Notes: generated by a model not told the origin, from the sequence alone. A DNA stretch of 64,000 nucleotides from Stenomitos frigidus ULC18 (GCF_003003795.1 NZ_PVWK01000098.1:62001-126000), one strand, 5' to 3'; counted from the stretch's first letter, positions 33,553 to 44,363 are shown. Numbers and translations are program-made.

Positions 33553-34467
33553 ATGGCTTTCTCCTTGCCTCAGCTTTTTCGTTTTGCCGATCGCCCCACC
33601 CTCTCAACACGGATGACTCAGGTAGGGTTAGTCATCACAATCTTTTTTGTTGGCTTAGCAATGCTGGCGCCTATGTTGCAGAGCATCGGCTGGTTGCAAG
33701 ACCCCACTGAGTTTTTGGCGAATCCCATTCAAGAGCCTCCGTCGTTAGGGCATTGGTTTGGCACTACGCGCCTGGGCTACGATGTGCTCTCTCGTACTGT
33801 GTTTGGTAGTCAGGCAGCCCTGCAAGTGGTCATTCTGGCGACCATGTTGAGTTTGGTGATCGGAGTGCCGTTGGGGATGGTCAGCGGTTATTTGGGCGGC
33901 AGACTCGATCGCCTCTTGCTGTTTTTGATGGATACAATCTACACACTGCCGGGGCTGCTGCTATCGGTAACGCTAGCGTTTGTCGTCGGTCGTGGTGTGT
34001 TGAATGCAGCGATCGCTCTTAGCATCGCTTACGTACCGCAATATTATCGGGTCGTGCGCAATCACACCGTCAGTGTCAAAACGGAACTCTTTGTCGAAGC
34101 GGCACAGGCAATGGGTGCATCGACCTGGGCGATCCTTAGCCGCTACCTGTTTCTCAACGTGGTGCAAAGCGTGCCAGTGCTGTTTACGCTCAACGCTGCC
34201 GATGCGATTCTGACGTTAGGTGGCTTGGGCTTTTTGGGCTTAGGTCTGCCAGAAGAAACTGCCGAGTGGGGCTATGACTTACGACAGGCCTTGGATGGTC
34301 TTTCTACAGGCGGCATTTGGTGGACGACGCTGTTTCCTGGGCTGGCAATGACTGTGATGGTCGTTGGTCTGTCGCTGCTAGGAGAAGGGTTAAATGATTG
34401 GATCAATCCAACGCTACGGGTGCAATCGAGCGATACGAGTGGGTTGAAGCCGAGTGAGGAGGGATGA
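33553..34467 (+). CDS. DppC/OppC-type ABC transporter permease
   Basis: 304 residues. An N-terminal helix and a periplasmic segment (HWFGTTRLGYDVLSRTVFGSQ, the classical DppC/OppC/NikC motif) precede the binding-protein-dependent permease domain, whose EAA loop is VEAAQAMGASTWAILSRYLF. About six helices. Peptide or nickel transport is the family's usual role. No DppB permease, ATPase or binding protein gene is adjacent, so it relies on distant partners. The ATG at 33553 starts right at the conserved N-terminus. Confidence 0.93.
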   Translation: MAFSLPQLFRFADRPTLSTRMTQVGLVITIFFVGLAMLAPMLQSIGWLQDPTEFLANPIQEPPSLGHWFGTTRLGYDVLSRTVFGSQAALQVVILATMLSLVIGVPLGMVSGYLGGRLDRLLLFLMDTIYTLPGLLLSVTLAFVVGRGVLNAAIALSIAYVPQYYRVVRNHTVSVKTELFVEAAQAMGASTWAILSRYLFLNVVQSVPVLFTLNAADAILTLGGLGFLGLGLPEETAEWGYDLRQALDGLSTGGIWWTTLFPGLAMTVMVVGLSLLGEGLNDWINPTLRVQSSDTSGLKPSEEG

Positions 34468-34584
34468 AGGCTAAAAGCATCAATGGCTTCACAAAGGCAT
34501 TAAGACTATAAAAAGATTGCATTCCAGGTTCATTGCAGCTTTAAGGATAGAGGCGTCAATGCTATTATTTCGGAGAACTCATTC

Positions 34585-36201
34585 ATGGAAGGGCGAGTTT
34601 ATATGGCGCAAGCGCCCGTTTCTCCAGTAGTACTGGTGATTTTAGACGGTTGGGGATACCGAGAAGAGACTGAATGTAATGCCGTTAAGGCAGCTCATAC
34701 CCCTGTCGTAGATAGCCTTTGGGCTGCTTACCCCCATACGTTAATTCGCACTTCAGGTAAGGATGTCGGCTTGCCGGATGGGCAGATGGGCAACTCGGAA
34801 GTCGGACACCTTAATATTGGTGCCGGACGAGTCGTGCCTCAAGAATTGGTGCGGATTTCCGATGCTGTGGAAGATGGCACCCTACTCAGCAATCCAGCAC
34901 TGGTCAAAGTTTGTCAAGACGTTAAGCGTAATGGCACCAAGCTGCATCTAGTGGGTCTTTGCTCAGATGGCGGTGTCCACTCGCACTTGACTCACCTGTT
35001 TGGCTTACTCGACTTGGCGAAGGATCAGCAGTTAAGTGATGTTTGTCTTCATGTCATTACGGATGGTCGCGATACTGCACCGACAGCAGGCAAGGTCTCG
35101 GTCGAAAAGATCCAGGACTATATTGCCGATCGCGACATTGGACGCATTGTGACTCTGAGTGGTCGCTACTACAGCATGGATCGTGATCACCGTTGGGATC
35201 GCGTGCAGCTTGCCTACAATGTGATGACGCAGGACGGCGAAGGCGATGGGCGTTCGGCGCTAGAAGTCTTACACGCATCGTACGCGGTCGGTACAAACGA
35301 TGAATTTGTACTGCCGACGCGTATTGCATCCGGTGCGGTGCAGCCTGGAGATGGCATCATTTTCTTTAACTTCCGCCCCGATCGTGCGCGCCAGATGACT
35401 CAGGCACTCGTTGATCCAGCCTTTGATGGCTTTGAGCGCGAGCAGATTAAACCGCTATTCTTCGTCACATTCACGCAGTACGACTCACACTTACCTGCTT
35501 CTGTCGCCTTTGAACCGCAAGATTTGACGAATATTTTAGGTGAAGTGCTTGCCAAAAACGGCTTGCGCCAGTTTCGCGCGGCTGAAACTGAGAAGTATGC
35601 ACACGTCACTTACTTTTTCAACGGGGGCATAGAAGATCCCTTTGAGGGCGAAGATCGTGAGCTGGTGCCTAGTCCAATGGTTGCCACTTATGACAGCGCT
35701 CCTGGTATGTCTGCCGAAAAAGTGACAGATGTCGCGATCGCCGCTGTGCGTAAGCGCATCTACTCTCTGATTGTGATCAACTATGCGAATCCCGACATGG
35801 TGGGACATACCGGCAAGATGGAGCCGACGGTTAGTGCCCTGGAAACGGTTGATCGCTGCCTCGGTCGTTTGTTAGAAAGCATCATTAGTGCCGGTGGCAC
35901 GACCATCATCACGGCTGATCATGGCAACGCTGAAGTCATGTGCGATGGGCAAGGTAACCCCTGGACGGCGCACACTACCAATCCAGTGCCGTTTCTTTTG
36001 GTAGAAGGCGAAGGTCGTAAGATTCCGGTTCATGGTACTGAAGTACCACTGCGAGAAGATGGTCGCCTCGCCGATATTGCTCCCACCATTCTAGATATTT
36101 TGAAGCTGCCTCAACCGCCGGAAATGACCGGGCGATCGATGATTCAGCCCGCCGAATTTGACGTGAAGCCGAACCGGACTCCGGTGCAAGTATCGCGTTA
36201 G
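34585..36201 (+). CDS. gpmI: 2,3-bisphosphoglycerate-independent phosphoglycerate mutase
   Basis: 538 residues; interconverts 3- and 2-phosphoglycerate in glycolysis, using two Mn ions and a phosphoserine. Motifs: VLVILDGWGY, NSEVGHLNIGAGR (catalytic Ser), ITDGRDTAP, SGRYYSMDRDHRWDR, FNFRPDRARQMT, and ITADHGNAE. Start may be ATG 34585 (GGAG at 34572-34575) or ATG 34603 (MAQAPVSPV), which fits most homologues nearly as well. The gene stands alone, with an REP-like hairpin after its stop. Confidence 0.97.
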   Translation: MEGRVYMAQAPVSPVVLVILDGWGYREETECNAVKAAHTPVVDSLWAAYPHTLIRTSGKDVGLPDGQMGNSEVGHLNIGAGRVVPQELVRISDAVEDGTLLSNPALVKVCQDVKRNGTKLHLVGLCSDGGVHSHLTHLFGLLDLAKDQQLSDVCLHVITDGRDTAPTAGKVSVEKIQDYIADRDIGRIVTLSGRYYSMDRDHRWDRVQLAYNVMTQDGEGDGRSALEVLHASYAVGTNDEFVLPTRIASGAVQPGDGIIFFNFRPDRARQMTQALVDPAFDGFEREQIKPLFFVTFTQYDSHLPASVAFEPQDLTNILGEVLAKNGLRQFRAAETEKYAHVTYFFNGGIEDPFEGEDRELVPSPMVATYDSAPGMSAEKVTDVAIAAVRKRIYSLIVINYANPDMVGHTGKMEPTVSALETVDRCLGRLLESIISAGGTTIITADHGNAEVMCDGQGNPWTAHTTNPVPFLLVEGEGRKIPVHGTEVPLREDGRLADIAPTILDILKLPQPPEMTGRSMIQPAEFDVKPNRTPVQVSR

Positions 36202-36234
36202 GGAGCTCCAAACAATAAACTGCTCTCTGTACGA

Positions 36235-36286
36235 GCGGGTTTAACCAGAATATCGGTGAAGGCAACGATTGATTGACAAAACCCGC
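36235..36286. repeat. REP-like hairpin repeat, copy B
   Basis: GCGGGTTT (36235-36242) pairs with AAACCCGC (36279-36286). It shares the right-hand AAAACCYGCCCCT with copy A at 13905 and has similar length. It lies 33 bp after the gpmI stop. Confidence 0.7.
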
Positions 36287-36395
36287 CCCTGCGGGATGAT
36301 TCTTTTCACGGAAGTCCTTTAGACATCGCTGGGCTGAAGCTTTTAGCATCGATGAGGCTTCTAGATTTGCGATTCTAGACTGCGGGGTGAAGAAG

Positions 36396-36426
36396 TTTTA
36401 CAGTCTAGCTGCTTTGCGCTGTAAAA
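36396..36426. promoter_or_regulatory. Dyad in the secG upstream region
   Basis: TTTTACAG (36396-36403) and CTGTAAAA (36419-36426) form a perfect 8-bp inverted repeat with a 15-nt spacer. The right arm runs into TAAAATATA, which looks like a -10 box, so an operator overlapping the secG promoter is possible. Confidence 0.45.
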
Positions 36427-36512
36427 TATAGGCTGGGCTGGGAGCCTAAAGACCCTTATCCAGAGTCTACAGCCCAAAGTCTTTTTCACTCTGTTGTACG
36501 AAGGGTTTCACG

Positions 36513-36746
36513 ATGACGCTTAATTATGTTCTGGAAGCGATTTGGGCGCTTTCTGCCTTGGGTTTAATTGTGCTGGTGCTACTGCACAGCCCCAAAGGCG
36601 ATGGTCTGGGCGGATTGGGCGGACAAGCGCAGCTTTTCACCAGCACTAAAAGCGCTGAAACCACGCTGAATCGCGTCACCTGGGCACTCACCGTCATTTT
36701 TATGGGTCTCACGGTCGTTTTAAGCGCGAATTGGTTACCAAAGTAG
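36513..36746 (+). CDS. secG: Preprotein translocase subunit SecG
   Basis: 77 residues with two membrane helices (LEAIWALSALGLIVLVLLH and VTWALTVIFMGLTVVLSANW) joined by the conserved cytosolic loop SPKGDGLGGLGGQAQLFTST. SecG assists SecYEG-SecA protein export by topology changes. The start ATG at 36513 fits the family. The matrixin-like protease gene begins 19 bp after its stop, so the two are probably cotranscribed. Confidence 0.95.
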   Translation: MTLNYVLEAIWALSALGLIVLVLLHSPKGDGLGGLGGQAQLFTSTKSAETTLNRVTWALTVIFMGLTVVLSANWLPK

Positions 36747-36765
36747 AGTCCAACGTTGCTAGCGA

Positions 36766-37704
36766 ATGCTCTTGGACACTTTACGCAAACAATATCGCTT
36801 AGGGCAACGGTTTTGTATAGAGCGATCGCGTGCAAAAGCGATACGTTCCTTGCCGCTCTTAGCCGTTGTCTTTGGGGTGGCTTTAGCTGTTGTCTTCCAT
36901 GTGCTATACGAGCCGACCTCGCGTGCACAGGCAGCGGTTGTCAATCAGTCTTACGAAGAGACGATCGCTCAAAAGCCCGCCCCAGATTTTCCGCTACGAT
37001 CGCATCCCCTACCGCCCTTTTTGGCGAAGTGGCGTGACCCTAAGCAAACAGGCGACTATTTTGATCAGATTAAAGTAGCCCCTGTGGGCTATTTAGTCTG
37101 GTCGCAGTTTCCAATCACAATTTACCTTCAGCCTCCAACCGCTACAGAGTTGGCGAATTCTTTCACTGCTCAGCGATCGCAGGTGTGGCTGACGGCGGTT
37201 AAGCAAGCTGTACAGGCATGGCAGTCGTATTTACCCTTGAAGCTGGTGAGTCAGGCAGAGGGGGCAGATATTGTTATGCTACGCACACCGCCGCCATTAC
37301 AACTAGAGGTAGAAGACGTACCAGCCGTTAACCAGAGCAACCCAGCAGACCAAACCGTACGAGAACAACGTCCAACCATACGATTGGGTCGTGCGCGATC
37401 GGCAACGACCAGCTACAAAATTTACGCTAAGGGTTTGTCAAGCGATCGTGGTCTGTCGAAGCCAATGCTTGCCCACCGCTTTACCATTCAGCTTCGCCCT
37501 GATCAAGCACCTCAATATCTTCAGGCCGCTGCACTGCACGAACTGGGTCATGCACTTGGCCTTTGGGGGCACAGCCGATCGCAAACCGATGTCATGTACT
37601 TCTCACAGGTGCGTCAACCACCACCCATTTCTTCAAGAGATTTAAACACGCTCAAGCGCATTTACGAACAGCCAACACGTCTAGGCTGGGAATTGTCCGA
37701 ATAA
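36766..37704 (+). CDS. Matrixin-like (M10) zinc metalloprotease, membrane-anchored
   Basis: 312 residues. One N-terminal membrane segment (LPLLAVVFGVALAVVFHVLY, about 29-48) anchors or exports it. The C-terminal peptidase domain has HELGHALGLWGHS (HExxHxxGxxGH zinc site, about 262-274) and the Met-turn DVMYFS. The middle region (about 95-240) is the rest of a matrixin fold. It probably acts in the periplasm or at the surface; the substrate is unknown. It follows secG directly. Confidence 0.88.
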   Translation: MLLDTLRKQYRLGQRFCIERSRAKAIRSLPLLAVVFGVALAVVFHVLYEPTSRAQAAVVNQSYEETIAQKPAPDFPLRSHPLPPFLAKWRDPKQTGDYFDQIKVAPVGYLVWSQFPITIYLQPPTATELANSFTAQRSQVWLTAVKQAVQAWQSYLPLKLVSQAEGADIVMLRTPPPLQLEVEDVPAVNQSNPADQTVREQRPTIRLGRARSATTSYKIYAKGLSSDRGLSKPMLAHRFTIQLRPDQAPQYLQAAALHELGHALGLWGHSRSQTDVMYFSQVRQPPPISSRDLNTLKRIYEQPTRLGWELSE

Positions 37705-37852
37705 GTCGTTCTCTAGGATTCCTTCATGACGCGCCCAGTTGATTGAGCAAGCCATGCGATTTTAGAAAAAGTCTATCCCAGCAGTCAGAAAATTGATCAA
37801 GTGCAGATCAAGGGCGGATAACGCCAGAAACAATAGCTTTTTAAGCATCCTC

Positions 37853-39436
37853 TTACATGACTGGAGCACGACCAAAGAGTTTGGTGAGGGTTTTCAGGCG
37901 ATCGCTCAACTCGCCAGATAGCTGACCACCGTGATAGCGCCATTCCCAGTTCCCTTCCGGCTTGCCAGGAAAGTTCATCCGCGCCTCTGTACCCAGACCG
38001 AAAACATCTTGAAGGGGAATAATGGCGATGTTAGCAACGGAACTCAGAGCCAGTCGAATGAGATCCCACTGAATGCCATCTGGACTGAAGCAGCCCAGGT
38101 AATGCCACACATTGCCCTTCTCATAATCCGACAGTTGATTGAACCAGCCGACGGTCGTGTCGTTATCATGCGTGCCCGTGTAAACAACACAACGGCGAGG
38201 ATAGTTAAACGGCAAGAACGGATTGCCCGGATCGGAACCAAAGGCAAATTGCAGCACCTTCATGCCCGGAAACTCAAATTGGTCGCGCAAGGCCTCCACT
38301 TCAGGCGTGATCACACCCAAATCTTCTGCCAGGATCGGCAGTTTACCGAGCTTCTCGCGCAGCACCTCAAAAAACTCTCTGCCGGGAGCCTTCACCCACT
38401 CGCCGTGCATGGCGGTTTCTTCACCTTGCTTGACTGCCCAGAAGGCTTCAAAGCCTCGAAAGTGGTCGATGCGGATCAAGTCAACGTAATCGAGCATGGC
38501 GCGAAAACGCCCAACCCACCACCGGAAGTCAGAGTGCTGCAAATGATCCCAGTCGTAAACGGGATTGCCCCATAGTTGCCCCGTGGCGCTAAAGTAATCG
38601 GGTGGGACGCCTGCCATCAACGCTGGTTCGCCTGTAGCTTCATCCAGGCAGAAGTTTTCGGGATTTGCCCACACATCAGCGCTGTCGTGGGCGACATAAA
38701 TGGGAATGTCACCAATAATTTGAATCCCTTTGGCGTTGGCATAACGCTTGAGGTCAGACCACTGCTGGAAGAACTCGTATTGGAGGTACTTTTGGTAAAA
38801 GATTTCAGCAGGCAGGCGGCGACGGCATTGTTCGAGCGCTTCAGGTTTATGTTGCGCGATCGCGGGTTCCCAGGTATGCCAGCTAGTGCCGTTCTGCGTT
38901 TGCTTCAACGCCATGAACAGCGCATAATCCTCTAACCAGTAGGCTTTACTTTCACAAAACGCTTCAAACTGCTGCTTTTGCTCAGCATTAGCGCTGTTTT
39001 TGAAATTTTCGCACGCCTTTTCGAGCAACCCCATTTTAATGGGAGCCACCTGGTCGAATTGGACGCGATCGCCAGCAAAGTCCGGTAAATCTGCGAAATC
39101 TGCTTCGCTCAGTAACCCGTGATCACGCAGGCGCTCAGGGCTAATCAGCAGAGGGTTCCCTGCCAGCGCGGAGTAACACATATAGGGAGAGTTGCCAAAA
39201 CCAGTGGGTCCTAACGGCAGTACCTGCCAGAGTAGTTGCCCTGTTTCTACTAGAAAATCGATAAATTCGCGAGCTTGGGGACCTAAATCACCAATCCCAA
39301 AGCGGCTGGGAAAGGAGGTTGGATGTAGCAGAATACCGCTCACTCTGGATGGCGCAGAGGAGTGCGAGTCGGAAGAACCAGTCATTAGTTGGGGGGAAGC
39401 GTTAAAGTGCAATCGGCGTTGGTTTGACTCTATCAT
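37853..39436 (-). CDS. malQ: 4-alpha-glucanotransferase (amylomaltase)
   Basis: 527 residues, glycoside hydrolase family 77. It disproportionates maltooligosaccharides in glycogen turnover. Motifs: [66 protein letters not shown] (catalytic Asp), [17 protein letters not shown], and [11 protein letters not shown]. The start may be ATG 39436 or ATG 39385; both precede the conserved part. It is divergent from the Nudix gene with a 26-bp gap, so promoters must overlap. Confidence 0.97.
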   Translation of the reverse strand: MIESNQRRLHFNASPQLMTGSSDSHSSAPSRVSGILLHPTSFPSRFGIGDLGPQAREFIDFLVETGQLLWQVLPLGPTGFGNSPYMCYSALAGNPLLISPERLRDHGLLSEADFADLPDFAGDRVQFDQVAPIKMGLLEKACENFKNSANAEQKQQFEAFCESKAYWLEDYALFMALKQTQNGTSWHTWEPAIAQHKPEALEQCRRRLPAEIFYQKYLQYEFFQQWSDLKRYANAKGIQIIGDIPIYVAHDSADVWANPENFCLDEATGEPALMAGVPPDYFSATGQLWGNPVYDWDHLQHSDFRWWVGRFRAMLDYVDLIRIDHFRGFEAFWAVKQGEETAMHGEWVKAPGREFFEVLREKLGKLPILAEDLGVITPEVEALRDQFEFPGMKVLQFAFGSDPGNPFLPFNYPRRCVVYTGTHDNDTTVGWFNQLSDYEKGNVWHYLGCFSPDGIQWDLIRLALSSVANIAIIPLQDVFGLGTEARMNFPGKPEGNWEWRYHGGQLSGELSDRLKTLTKLFGRAPVM

Positions 39437-39462
39437 GGTGTTCCAAGGTTAAAACCTATCGG

Positions 39463-39906
39463 ATGAAAGACCTGACTGTGGCATACCGTAACCCAACTCC
39501 AACGGTTGATCTCATTATTGAACTGAGCGATCGCCCTCACCAACCGATCGTGCTTATCGAACGGCTCAATCCACCCTACGGTTGGGCGTTACCTGGTGGC
39601 TTCGTGGATTACGGGGAAGCGGTGGAGACAGCCGCTAAACGAGAAGCGAAAGAAGAAGTTGGCTTGCAGGTCGAACTCATCGAACAGTTTCATGTGTATT
39701 CTGATCCCAACCGCGACCCACGACAGCATACCCTGAGCATTGTGTTTCTGGCGATCGCTCAAGGAACGCCGCAGGCAGGCGATGATGCCAAACATCTGGA
39801 AGTCTTTGAACCTTGGCGGCTACCGACGAATCTGTGCTTTGACCACGATCGCATTTTGCGTGACTACTGGCGCTATCGGCACTACGGCATTCGACCAACG
39901 CTGTAA
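39463..39906 (+). CDS. Nudix hydrolase
   Basis: 147 residues from ATG 39463 (GGATG start context). The Nudix box is complete: [24 protein letters not shown], quoted here as GGFVDYGE and REAKEEVGL. It lies in the beta-strand-rich fold [10 protein letters not shown]...WALPGG. ADP-ribose pyrophosphatase-like hydrolases have this box and the WALPGGFV approach; the substrate is not determined. It is divergent from malQ. Confidence 0.92.
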   Translation: MKDLTVAYRNPTPTVDLIIELSDRPHQPIVLIERLNPPYGWALPGGFVDYGEAVETAAKREAKEEVGLQVELIEQFHVYSDPNRDPRQHTLSIVFLAIAQGTPQAGDDAKHLEVFEPWRLPTNLCFDHDRILRDYWRYRHYGIRPTL

Positions 39907-40031
39907 GGTTTGTATCCGTGGTTAGGATTCAGGATTCAGGAGTCAAGGAGTCAGGAATTGCTCATACACTAACAACTAACAACCAACAACCACGACTGCT
40001 TCAACTCAAAACTCAAAACTCTCTTAACCTA

Positions 40032-40418
40032 ATGTCCCGCGAAATTATCCGTACCGATCGTGCCCCTGCTCCTGTAGGCCCTTATAATCAGGCGATCGCT
40101 GCCAGTGGGCGGCTGATTTTTGTGGCAGGGCAAATTCCACTCAGTCCTACAACGGGCGACATTGTAGGGGGAGATGTAGCGACGCAAACGGAACAGGCGA
40201 TCGCCAATCTAACGGCAATCTTAGAAGCGGGTGGAGCGACCTTAGCGGATGTGGCAAAAACAACTGTCTTTCTGAAAGATATGAATGATTTTGCAGCGAT
40301 GAATGCCGTTTATGCGAAGCATTTTGAAGACGCGATCGCGCCTGCCCGTGCCTGCGTTGAGGTATCCCGCCTACCCAAAGATGTCCTCGTCGAGATTGAA
40401 TGTATCGCAGTGGTCTGA
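40032..40418 (+). CDS. ridA: RidA family enamine/imine deaminase
   Basis: 128 residues from ATG 40032. RidA hydrolyses reactive 2-aminoacrylate and related enamines released by PLP enzymes. Motifs: [62 protein letters not shown], and [20 protein letters not shown] with the ligand arginine in ARACVEV. A longer frame from 39918 is rejected; its extra residues are repeat-derived. The stop is one base from the convergent dnaJ stop. Confidence 0.95.
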   Translation: MSREIIRTDRAPAPVGPYNQAIAASGRLIFVAGQIPLSPTTGDIVGGDVATQTEQAIANLTAILEAGGATLADVAKTTVFLKDMNDFAAMNAVYAKHFEDAIAPARACVEVSRLPKDVLVEIECIAVV

Positions 40419-40419
40419 T

Positions 40420-41391
40420 CTAAACAGGCAAATCTGCACGCGGATCGAATGTTTCAAGTTGGCGGAGCTTTTCATAGAGGTCGCGCTCTTGCGAGCTGGG
40501 GTCACGCGGTACCATGACTTGGATTTCGACAATTTGATCGCCACGCCGACCATTGGCAGTGGGATAGCCCTTGGCAGCCAGACGCAGGCGTTGCCCCGTA
40601 CGAACACCCGCTGGGATGGTCATTTTCACCAAGCCGTCCAGCGTGGGGACTTCAAGTGGACCACCCAAAACGGCTTCGCTAGGCGTAACAGGTAACAAAC
40701 ATTGAATGTCTGACCCTTCCAGCCTGAAAAACGGATGGGGTGTCACCTCAATCTTGAGGTACAAATCGCCACCCGCAACACCCTGCCCTTTCAACCGTAT
40801 ACGTTGCCCTGTTACCATTCCAGCAGGCATGTTTACTTCGAGCGATCGCCCATCTTCCAGACGAATGCGTTCTTGTCCCCCGGTGTAAGCTTTCTCCAGA
40901 GGCACTTCTAAACGTGCTTCGGCATCGCGACGAGTGGCACGTGGCACCGTATACGTCGTTTTGGTGGTACCTGGCTGGTAGTAGTCACGGGTGCCGGTGC
41001 GGGGTGCACTACTAGTGTCCTTATTAGCACGACGATTTAGAAGTTGATCGACAAAGCTGTTGAAATCGGCAAACTCAGCGAAGTCAACATCGTCTCCAAC
41101 GCGATCGCTCCGGCCATCCCAACTGCGCGACGCTTTTGGTGGTTGTCCTCCTTTAAAGCCCCGCTGCTGCCAGAATTTACCAAACTGGTCATATTGGGCG
41201 CGCTTAGTCGGGTCAGAGAGCACCTCATACGCTTCGTTAATATCTTTGAACTTATCCTCTGCCTGCTTGTCGCCAGGGTTTAGATCGGGGTGAAACTGCC
41301 GTGCCAGTCGCCGAAACGCCTTCTTGATCTCGTCAACAGTTGCATCTCTAGCAACACCTAAAATGTCGTAATAGTTCCGAAAGTCTTGCAT
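40420..41391 (-). CDS. dnaJ: J-domain co-chaperone (type II DnaJ/CbpA)
   Basis: 323 residues. J domain about 5-70 with the HPD tripeptide in [12 protein letters not shown] short Gly-poor linker and no zinc finger make it type II. C-terminal substrate domains include [21 protein letters not shown] and [27 protein letters not shown]. It stimulates DnaK ATPase. It lies just downstream of dnaK on the same strand, with a heptamer repeat block in the 190-bp gap, matching the dnaK3-dnaJ3 pair of other cyanobacteria. Confidence 0.95.
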   Translation of the reverse strand: MQDFRNYYDILGVARDATVDEIKKAFRRLARQFHPDLNPGDKQAEDKFKDINEAYEVLSDPTKRAQYDQFGKFWQQRGFKGGQPPKASRSWDGRSDRVGDDVDFAEFADFNSFVDQLLNRRANKDTSSAPRTGTRDYYQPGTTKTTYTVPRATRRDAEARLEVPLEKAYTGGQERIRLEDGRSLEVNMPAGMVTGQRIRLKGQGVAGGDLYLKIEVTPHPFFRLEGSDIQCLLPVTPSEAVLGGPLEVPTLDGLVKMTIPAGVRTGQRLRLAAKGYPTANGRRGDQIVEIQVMVPRDPSSQERDLYEKLRQLETFDPRADLPV

Positions 41392-41582
41392 CTAAGTAAA
41401 GTCAGGAGTCAGGGTGTAGGGCGTGGGGTGTGGGGAATAGCAGGGGAAGCGAGGGCGGCAGGGGAGGCTAAAGGCTAAATTTTCTTCACACCTCTCACCT
41501 CACTCCTCTCTTTCAACTCAAAACTCAAAACTCAAAACTTTTATCCTTCATCCTTCATTCTTTCCCCCTCATCCTTTCTTCC

Positions 41583-44084
41583 CTACAGCCACTCATCTTC
41601 GTCATCCCAGTTGTCTTGATAAAGATTTGGGCGAGCGTTTTTGGGCGGTTTCGAGGGACGGCGATCGGTGCGATCACGTTCAGTAGGACGATCGCGGTCG
41701 GTAGTGCGAGAGTCGGACGGGGGGCGAGGCTCACTTCGAGAAGCGCCACCAACCTCTGGATAAGGGGCACGCGGCTCATTGCGAGATCTGCCAGCATCGT
41801 CGCGGTTGCGTTCACTATCATAACCGCGCTCATCGTTATAGCGAGGGCGATCGCTGGGGCGTTCATTGAATCGATCAGTTGGACGATCGTTGGCGCGTTC
41901 ACTAGGGCGATCGCTCGGACGTTCATTGAATCGATCAGTTGGACGATCGTCATCCCAGGCGGCATTGCGGTTGCTGGCATCTCGTCCGTCATAGCGGCTG
42001 TCGCCGCGACCCGCCCTAGCACCCGTATCCTGTCCATTGTAGCGGCTGTCGTTCCATGAGCCTGAGCCTGCACCGTAGTCATTTCGCCCACCGTAGCGAT
42101 TTTCGTCGCGCGCCCCGGTGCCCATGCCGTAAGTGCTGCGGCCGCTTCCGTAGCTGTTGCCGCTGTAGCGATCGTAGTCACGGCGATCGTCATCGTAGTA
42201 ATCGTCGTCATCGTCGGTAAAGAAGCTCTTGATCGCGCCAAACAGGCTGTCGCTCTCCTCTTCTTCCTTATTGCGCTGGTAAACTTCTCGACGCAGGTCG
42301 TACAGAGCGTCATCCAGGTCAGCTTTAGCGCGATCAATGCCGCGATCGTCGTTCTGACCGAGAGCTTCGCGCAAGGATTGAATGGCACGTTCGATTTTAG
42401 AACGGTAGCTACTGACAAACTGCATCCCAAAATCGAGCGTCGCTTCTCGCAGTTGGCGCTCGGCCTGAAGGATCTGAGATTCTGCCTGGTTGCGCTTCTC
42501 AACTTTTTCCTTTTTCTGCCGATCGACATCGGCATATTCCTGGGCTTCACGCATCATGCGCTTCACTTCTTCTTCGCTGAGCGTTGACGCATCTTGCACA
42601 GTAATACTCTGTTCGCGTCCTGTGGTGCGCTCCATCGCGGCGACCTGCAAAATGCCATTCGCGTCAATATCGAACGATACCTGCACTTGCGGAATCCCTC
42701 GTGGTGCGGGTGGAATGCCCGTAAGCTTAAAGCGCCCGATCGATTTGTTCCCTGCGGCGATGTCGCGTTCGCCCTGAAGGACATGGACTTCCACCAGGGT
42801 TTGGTTATCTTCTCCTGTAGAGAAAATGTCAGAACGACGCACCGGAATTGTGGTGTTGCGAGGAATCAGTTTTTTCATCACGCCGCCAACCGTTTCCAGG
42901 CCCAGAGACAGAGGAGTGACATCGAGCAGCAAGATGTCTTTCACATCCCCTGCCAGAATCCCGGCTTGAATGGCAGCGCCGACCGCTACCACTTCATCAG
43001 GATTCACGTTCTGATTCGCTTCGCGATCGATGAGACTCCGCACCAATTGTTGGATGATCGGAATGCGGGTAGAACCACCGACCAAAACCACTTCATCAAT
43101 CTGACTGGGGCTCAGGTTGGCATCACGAATGGCTTGCTTGACGGGGTTGCGCACACGACTGATCAGGTCGCTGCACAAGCCTTCAAACTGCGATCGTGTG
43201 AGGCGCGTTTCCAAATGCTTCGGGCCTTCTTCGGTTGCCGTGATAAAGGGTAAGTTGATATCGGTGACCGTAACGCCAGACAGCTCGATTTTGGCTTTCT
43301 CAGCCGCTTCGCTGAGGCGTTGAAGTGCTTGTCGATCGCGCCGTAAGTCTACCCCTTCTGTCTCCAGAAACTGCTCTGCCAGCCAATCGACAATTTTTTT
43401 GTCGAAGTCGTTGCCACCGAGCTGAGTATCGCCACTGGTCGCTTTGACTTCAAAGACACCGTCGCCCACGTCCAGAATTGAGACATCGAAGGTGCCACCG
43501 CCCAAGTCAAAGACGAGAATGGTTTGGCTATCACGGCGATCGAGCCCATAAGCTAGAGACGCAGCGGTCGGTTCATTCAAGATACGCTTGACTTCCAATC
43601 CGGCAATCCGTCCAGCGTCGCGTGTTGCCTGCCGTTGGGAGTCGTTGAAATACGCAGGCACTGTAATCACCGCATCAGTGACGGGTGCGCCTAGATAACG
43701 ACTGGCTTCATCCACCAGCTTTTTGAGCACCATTGCCGCAATTTCTTCAGGCGCAAATTCTTTTTGCAGCCGAGGGCATTTGAGCTTGATATTGCCCATC
43801 TCATCTTTGCGCACAGTATACGGCACCCGTTTGGACTCTGGGCTCAGTTCCGCATACTTGCGACCGATGTAGCGCTTGACGGCATAGAACGTATTCTGCG
43901 GGTCAGAAATGGCCTGTCGTCGTGCCAATTGACCCACTAACCGTTCGCCATCTTTGCTGAAACCAACGACTGATGGGGTGGTTCGCATCCCCTCGGCATT
44001 TGCAATCACCACTGGCTTGCCGCCTTCCATCACGGCGACCACTGAGTTCGTTGTTCCCAGGTCAATGCCGACTACCTTGCCCAT
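41583..44084 (-). CDS. dnaK: Hsp70 chaperone with extended repetitive C-terminal tail (DnaK3-like)
   Basis: 833 residues, far longer than the usual ~640. The ATPase domain (1-~385) has [34 protein letters not shown] and [14 protein letters not shown]. The substrate domain follows to about 520, then the lid. A tail of about 200 residues begins with an acidic cluster ([17 protein letters not shown]), continues Gly/Ser/Tyr/Arg-rich, then has two 20-residue Arg-rich units ([18 protein letters not shown]), ending DEDEWL. Extended tails occur in DnaK3, which is thylakoid-associated in model strains. The 60-bp tandem repeat at 41841-41950 encodes the tail units. Confidence 0.95.
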   Translation of the reverse strand: MGKVVGIDLGTTNSVVAVMEGGKPVVIANAEGMRTTPSVVGFSKDGERLVGQLARRQAISDPQNTFYAVKRYIGRKYAELSPESKRVPYTVRKDEMGNIKLKCPRLQKEFAPEEIAAMVLKKLVDEASRYLGAPVTDAVITVPAYFNDSQRQATRDAGRIAGLEVKRILNEPTAASLAYGLDRRDSQTILVFDLGGGTFDVSILDVGDGVFEVKATSGDTQLGGNDFDKKIVDWLAEQFLETEGVDLRRDRQALQRLSEAAEKAKIELSGVTVTDINLPFITATEEGPKHLETRLTRSQFEGLCSDLISRVRNPVKQAIRDANLSPSQIDEVVLVGGSTRIPIIQQLVRSLIDREANQNVNPDEVVAVGAAIQAGILAGDVKDILLLDVTPLSLGLETVGGVMKKLIPRNTTIPVRRSDIFSTGEDNQTLVEVHVLQGERDIAAGNKSIGRFKLTGIPPAPRGIPQVQVSFDIDANGILQVAAMERTTGREQSITVQDASTLSEEEVKRMMREAQEYADVDRQKKEKVEKRNQAESQILQAERQLREATLDFGMQFVSSYRSKIERAIQSLREALGQNDDRGIDRAKADLDDALYDLRREVYQRNKEEEESDSLFGAIKSFFTDDDDDYYDDDRRDYDRYSGNSYGSGRSTYGMGTGARDENRYGGRNDYGAGSGSWNDSRYNGQDTGARAGRGDSRYDGRDASNRNAAWDDDRPTDRFNERPSDRPSERANDRPTDRFNERPSDRPRYNDERGYDSERNRDDAGRSRNEPRAPYPEVGGASRSEPRPPSDSRTTDRDRPTERDRTDRRPSKPPKNARPNLYQDNWDDEDEWL
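41841..41950. repeat. 60-bp tandem repeat inside dnaK tail
   Basis: Positions 41841-41890 and 41901-41950 are nearly identical at a 60-bp period, coding for the 20-residue unit [15 protein letters not shown] plus a variable five residues. The frame is kept. Confidence 0.85.
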
Positions 44085-44363
44085 GCGTCTCTGATCTCCC
44101 GTAAGCTGCTTGCGCGACGTACTTTTTTGCTACTTTTGTTGAGTTTATTCTATCGTGCTGAAGCGGTCGCCCCCGGTAATTGCTGTGAGGAACCCTCGAT
44201 CGCGCCATCACGGCTAAAAGTAGACAGCAAAAGACTGTCGATTGTGAGCCGAATGCCTCCAAAACCTAGCACCTCATTCTACGGGTTGAGCCTTCATTGC
44301 GTCCCTAGTTTCTTGCCAGGGCGATCGGTTAAGCTTTCTGAGACGGCTATCACTGTGGAGGCT

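Larger units (their letters stand above)
36202..36512. other. gpmI-secG gap with repeat and hairpin
   Basis: 311 bp with the hairpin repeat at 36235-36286 and a second dyad at 36396-36426 in the presumed secG leader or promoter. No gene is supported. Confidence 0.5.

Noticed and set aside
36756-37037. Alternative reading frames over the matrixin-like gene start
   Set aside because: Only the 36766 frame gives the membrane anchor and HExxHxxGxxGH domain.
41841-41950. Possible CRISPR-like repeat
   Set aside because: Only two units, in frame inside dnaK; no spacer structure.
41555-42550. Long open frame antisense/offset to dnaK tail (Ala/Thr/Met-rich)
   Set aside because: It is a shadow frame of the repetitive dnaK tail with implausible composition.
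44127-44363. Extended bestrophin N-terminus
   Set aside because: Frame is open but the additional 79 residues do not resemble the family; it overlaps the dnaK promoter area.
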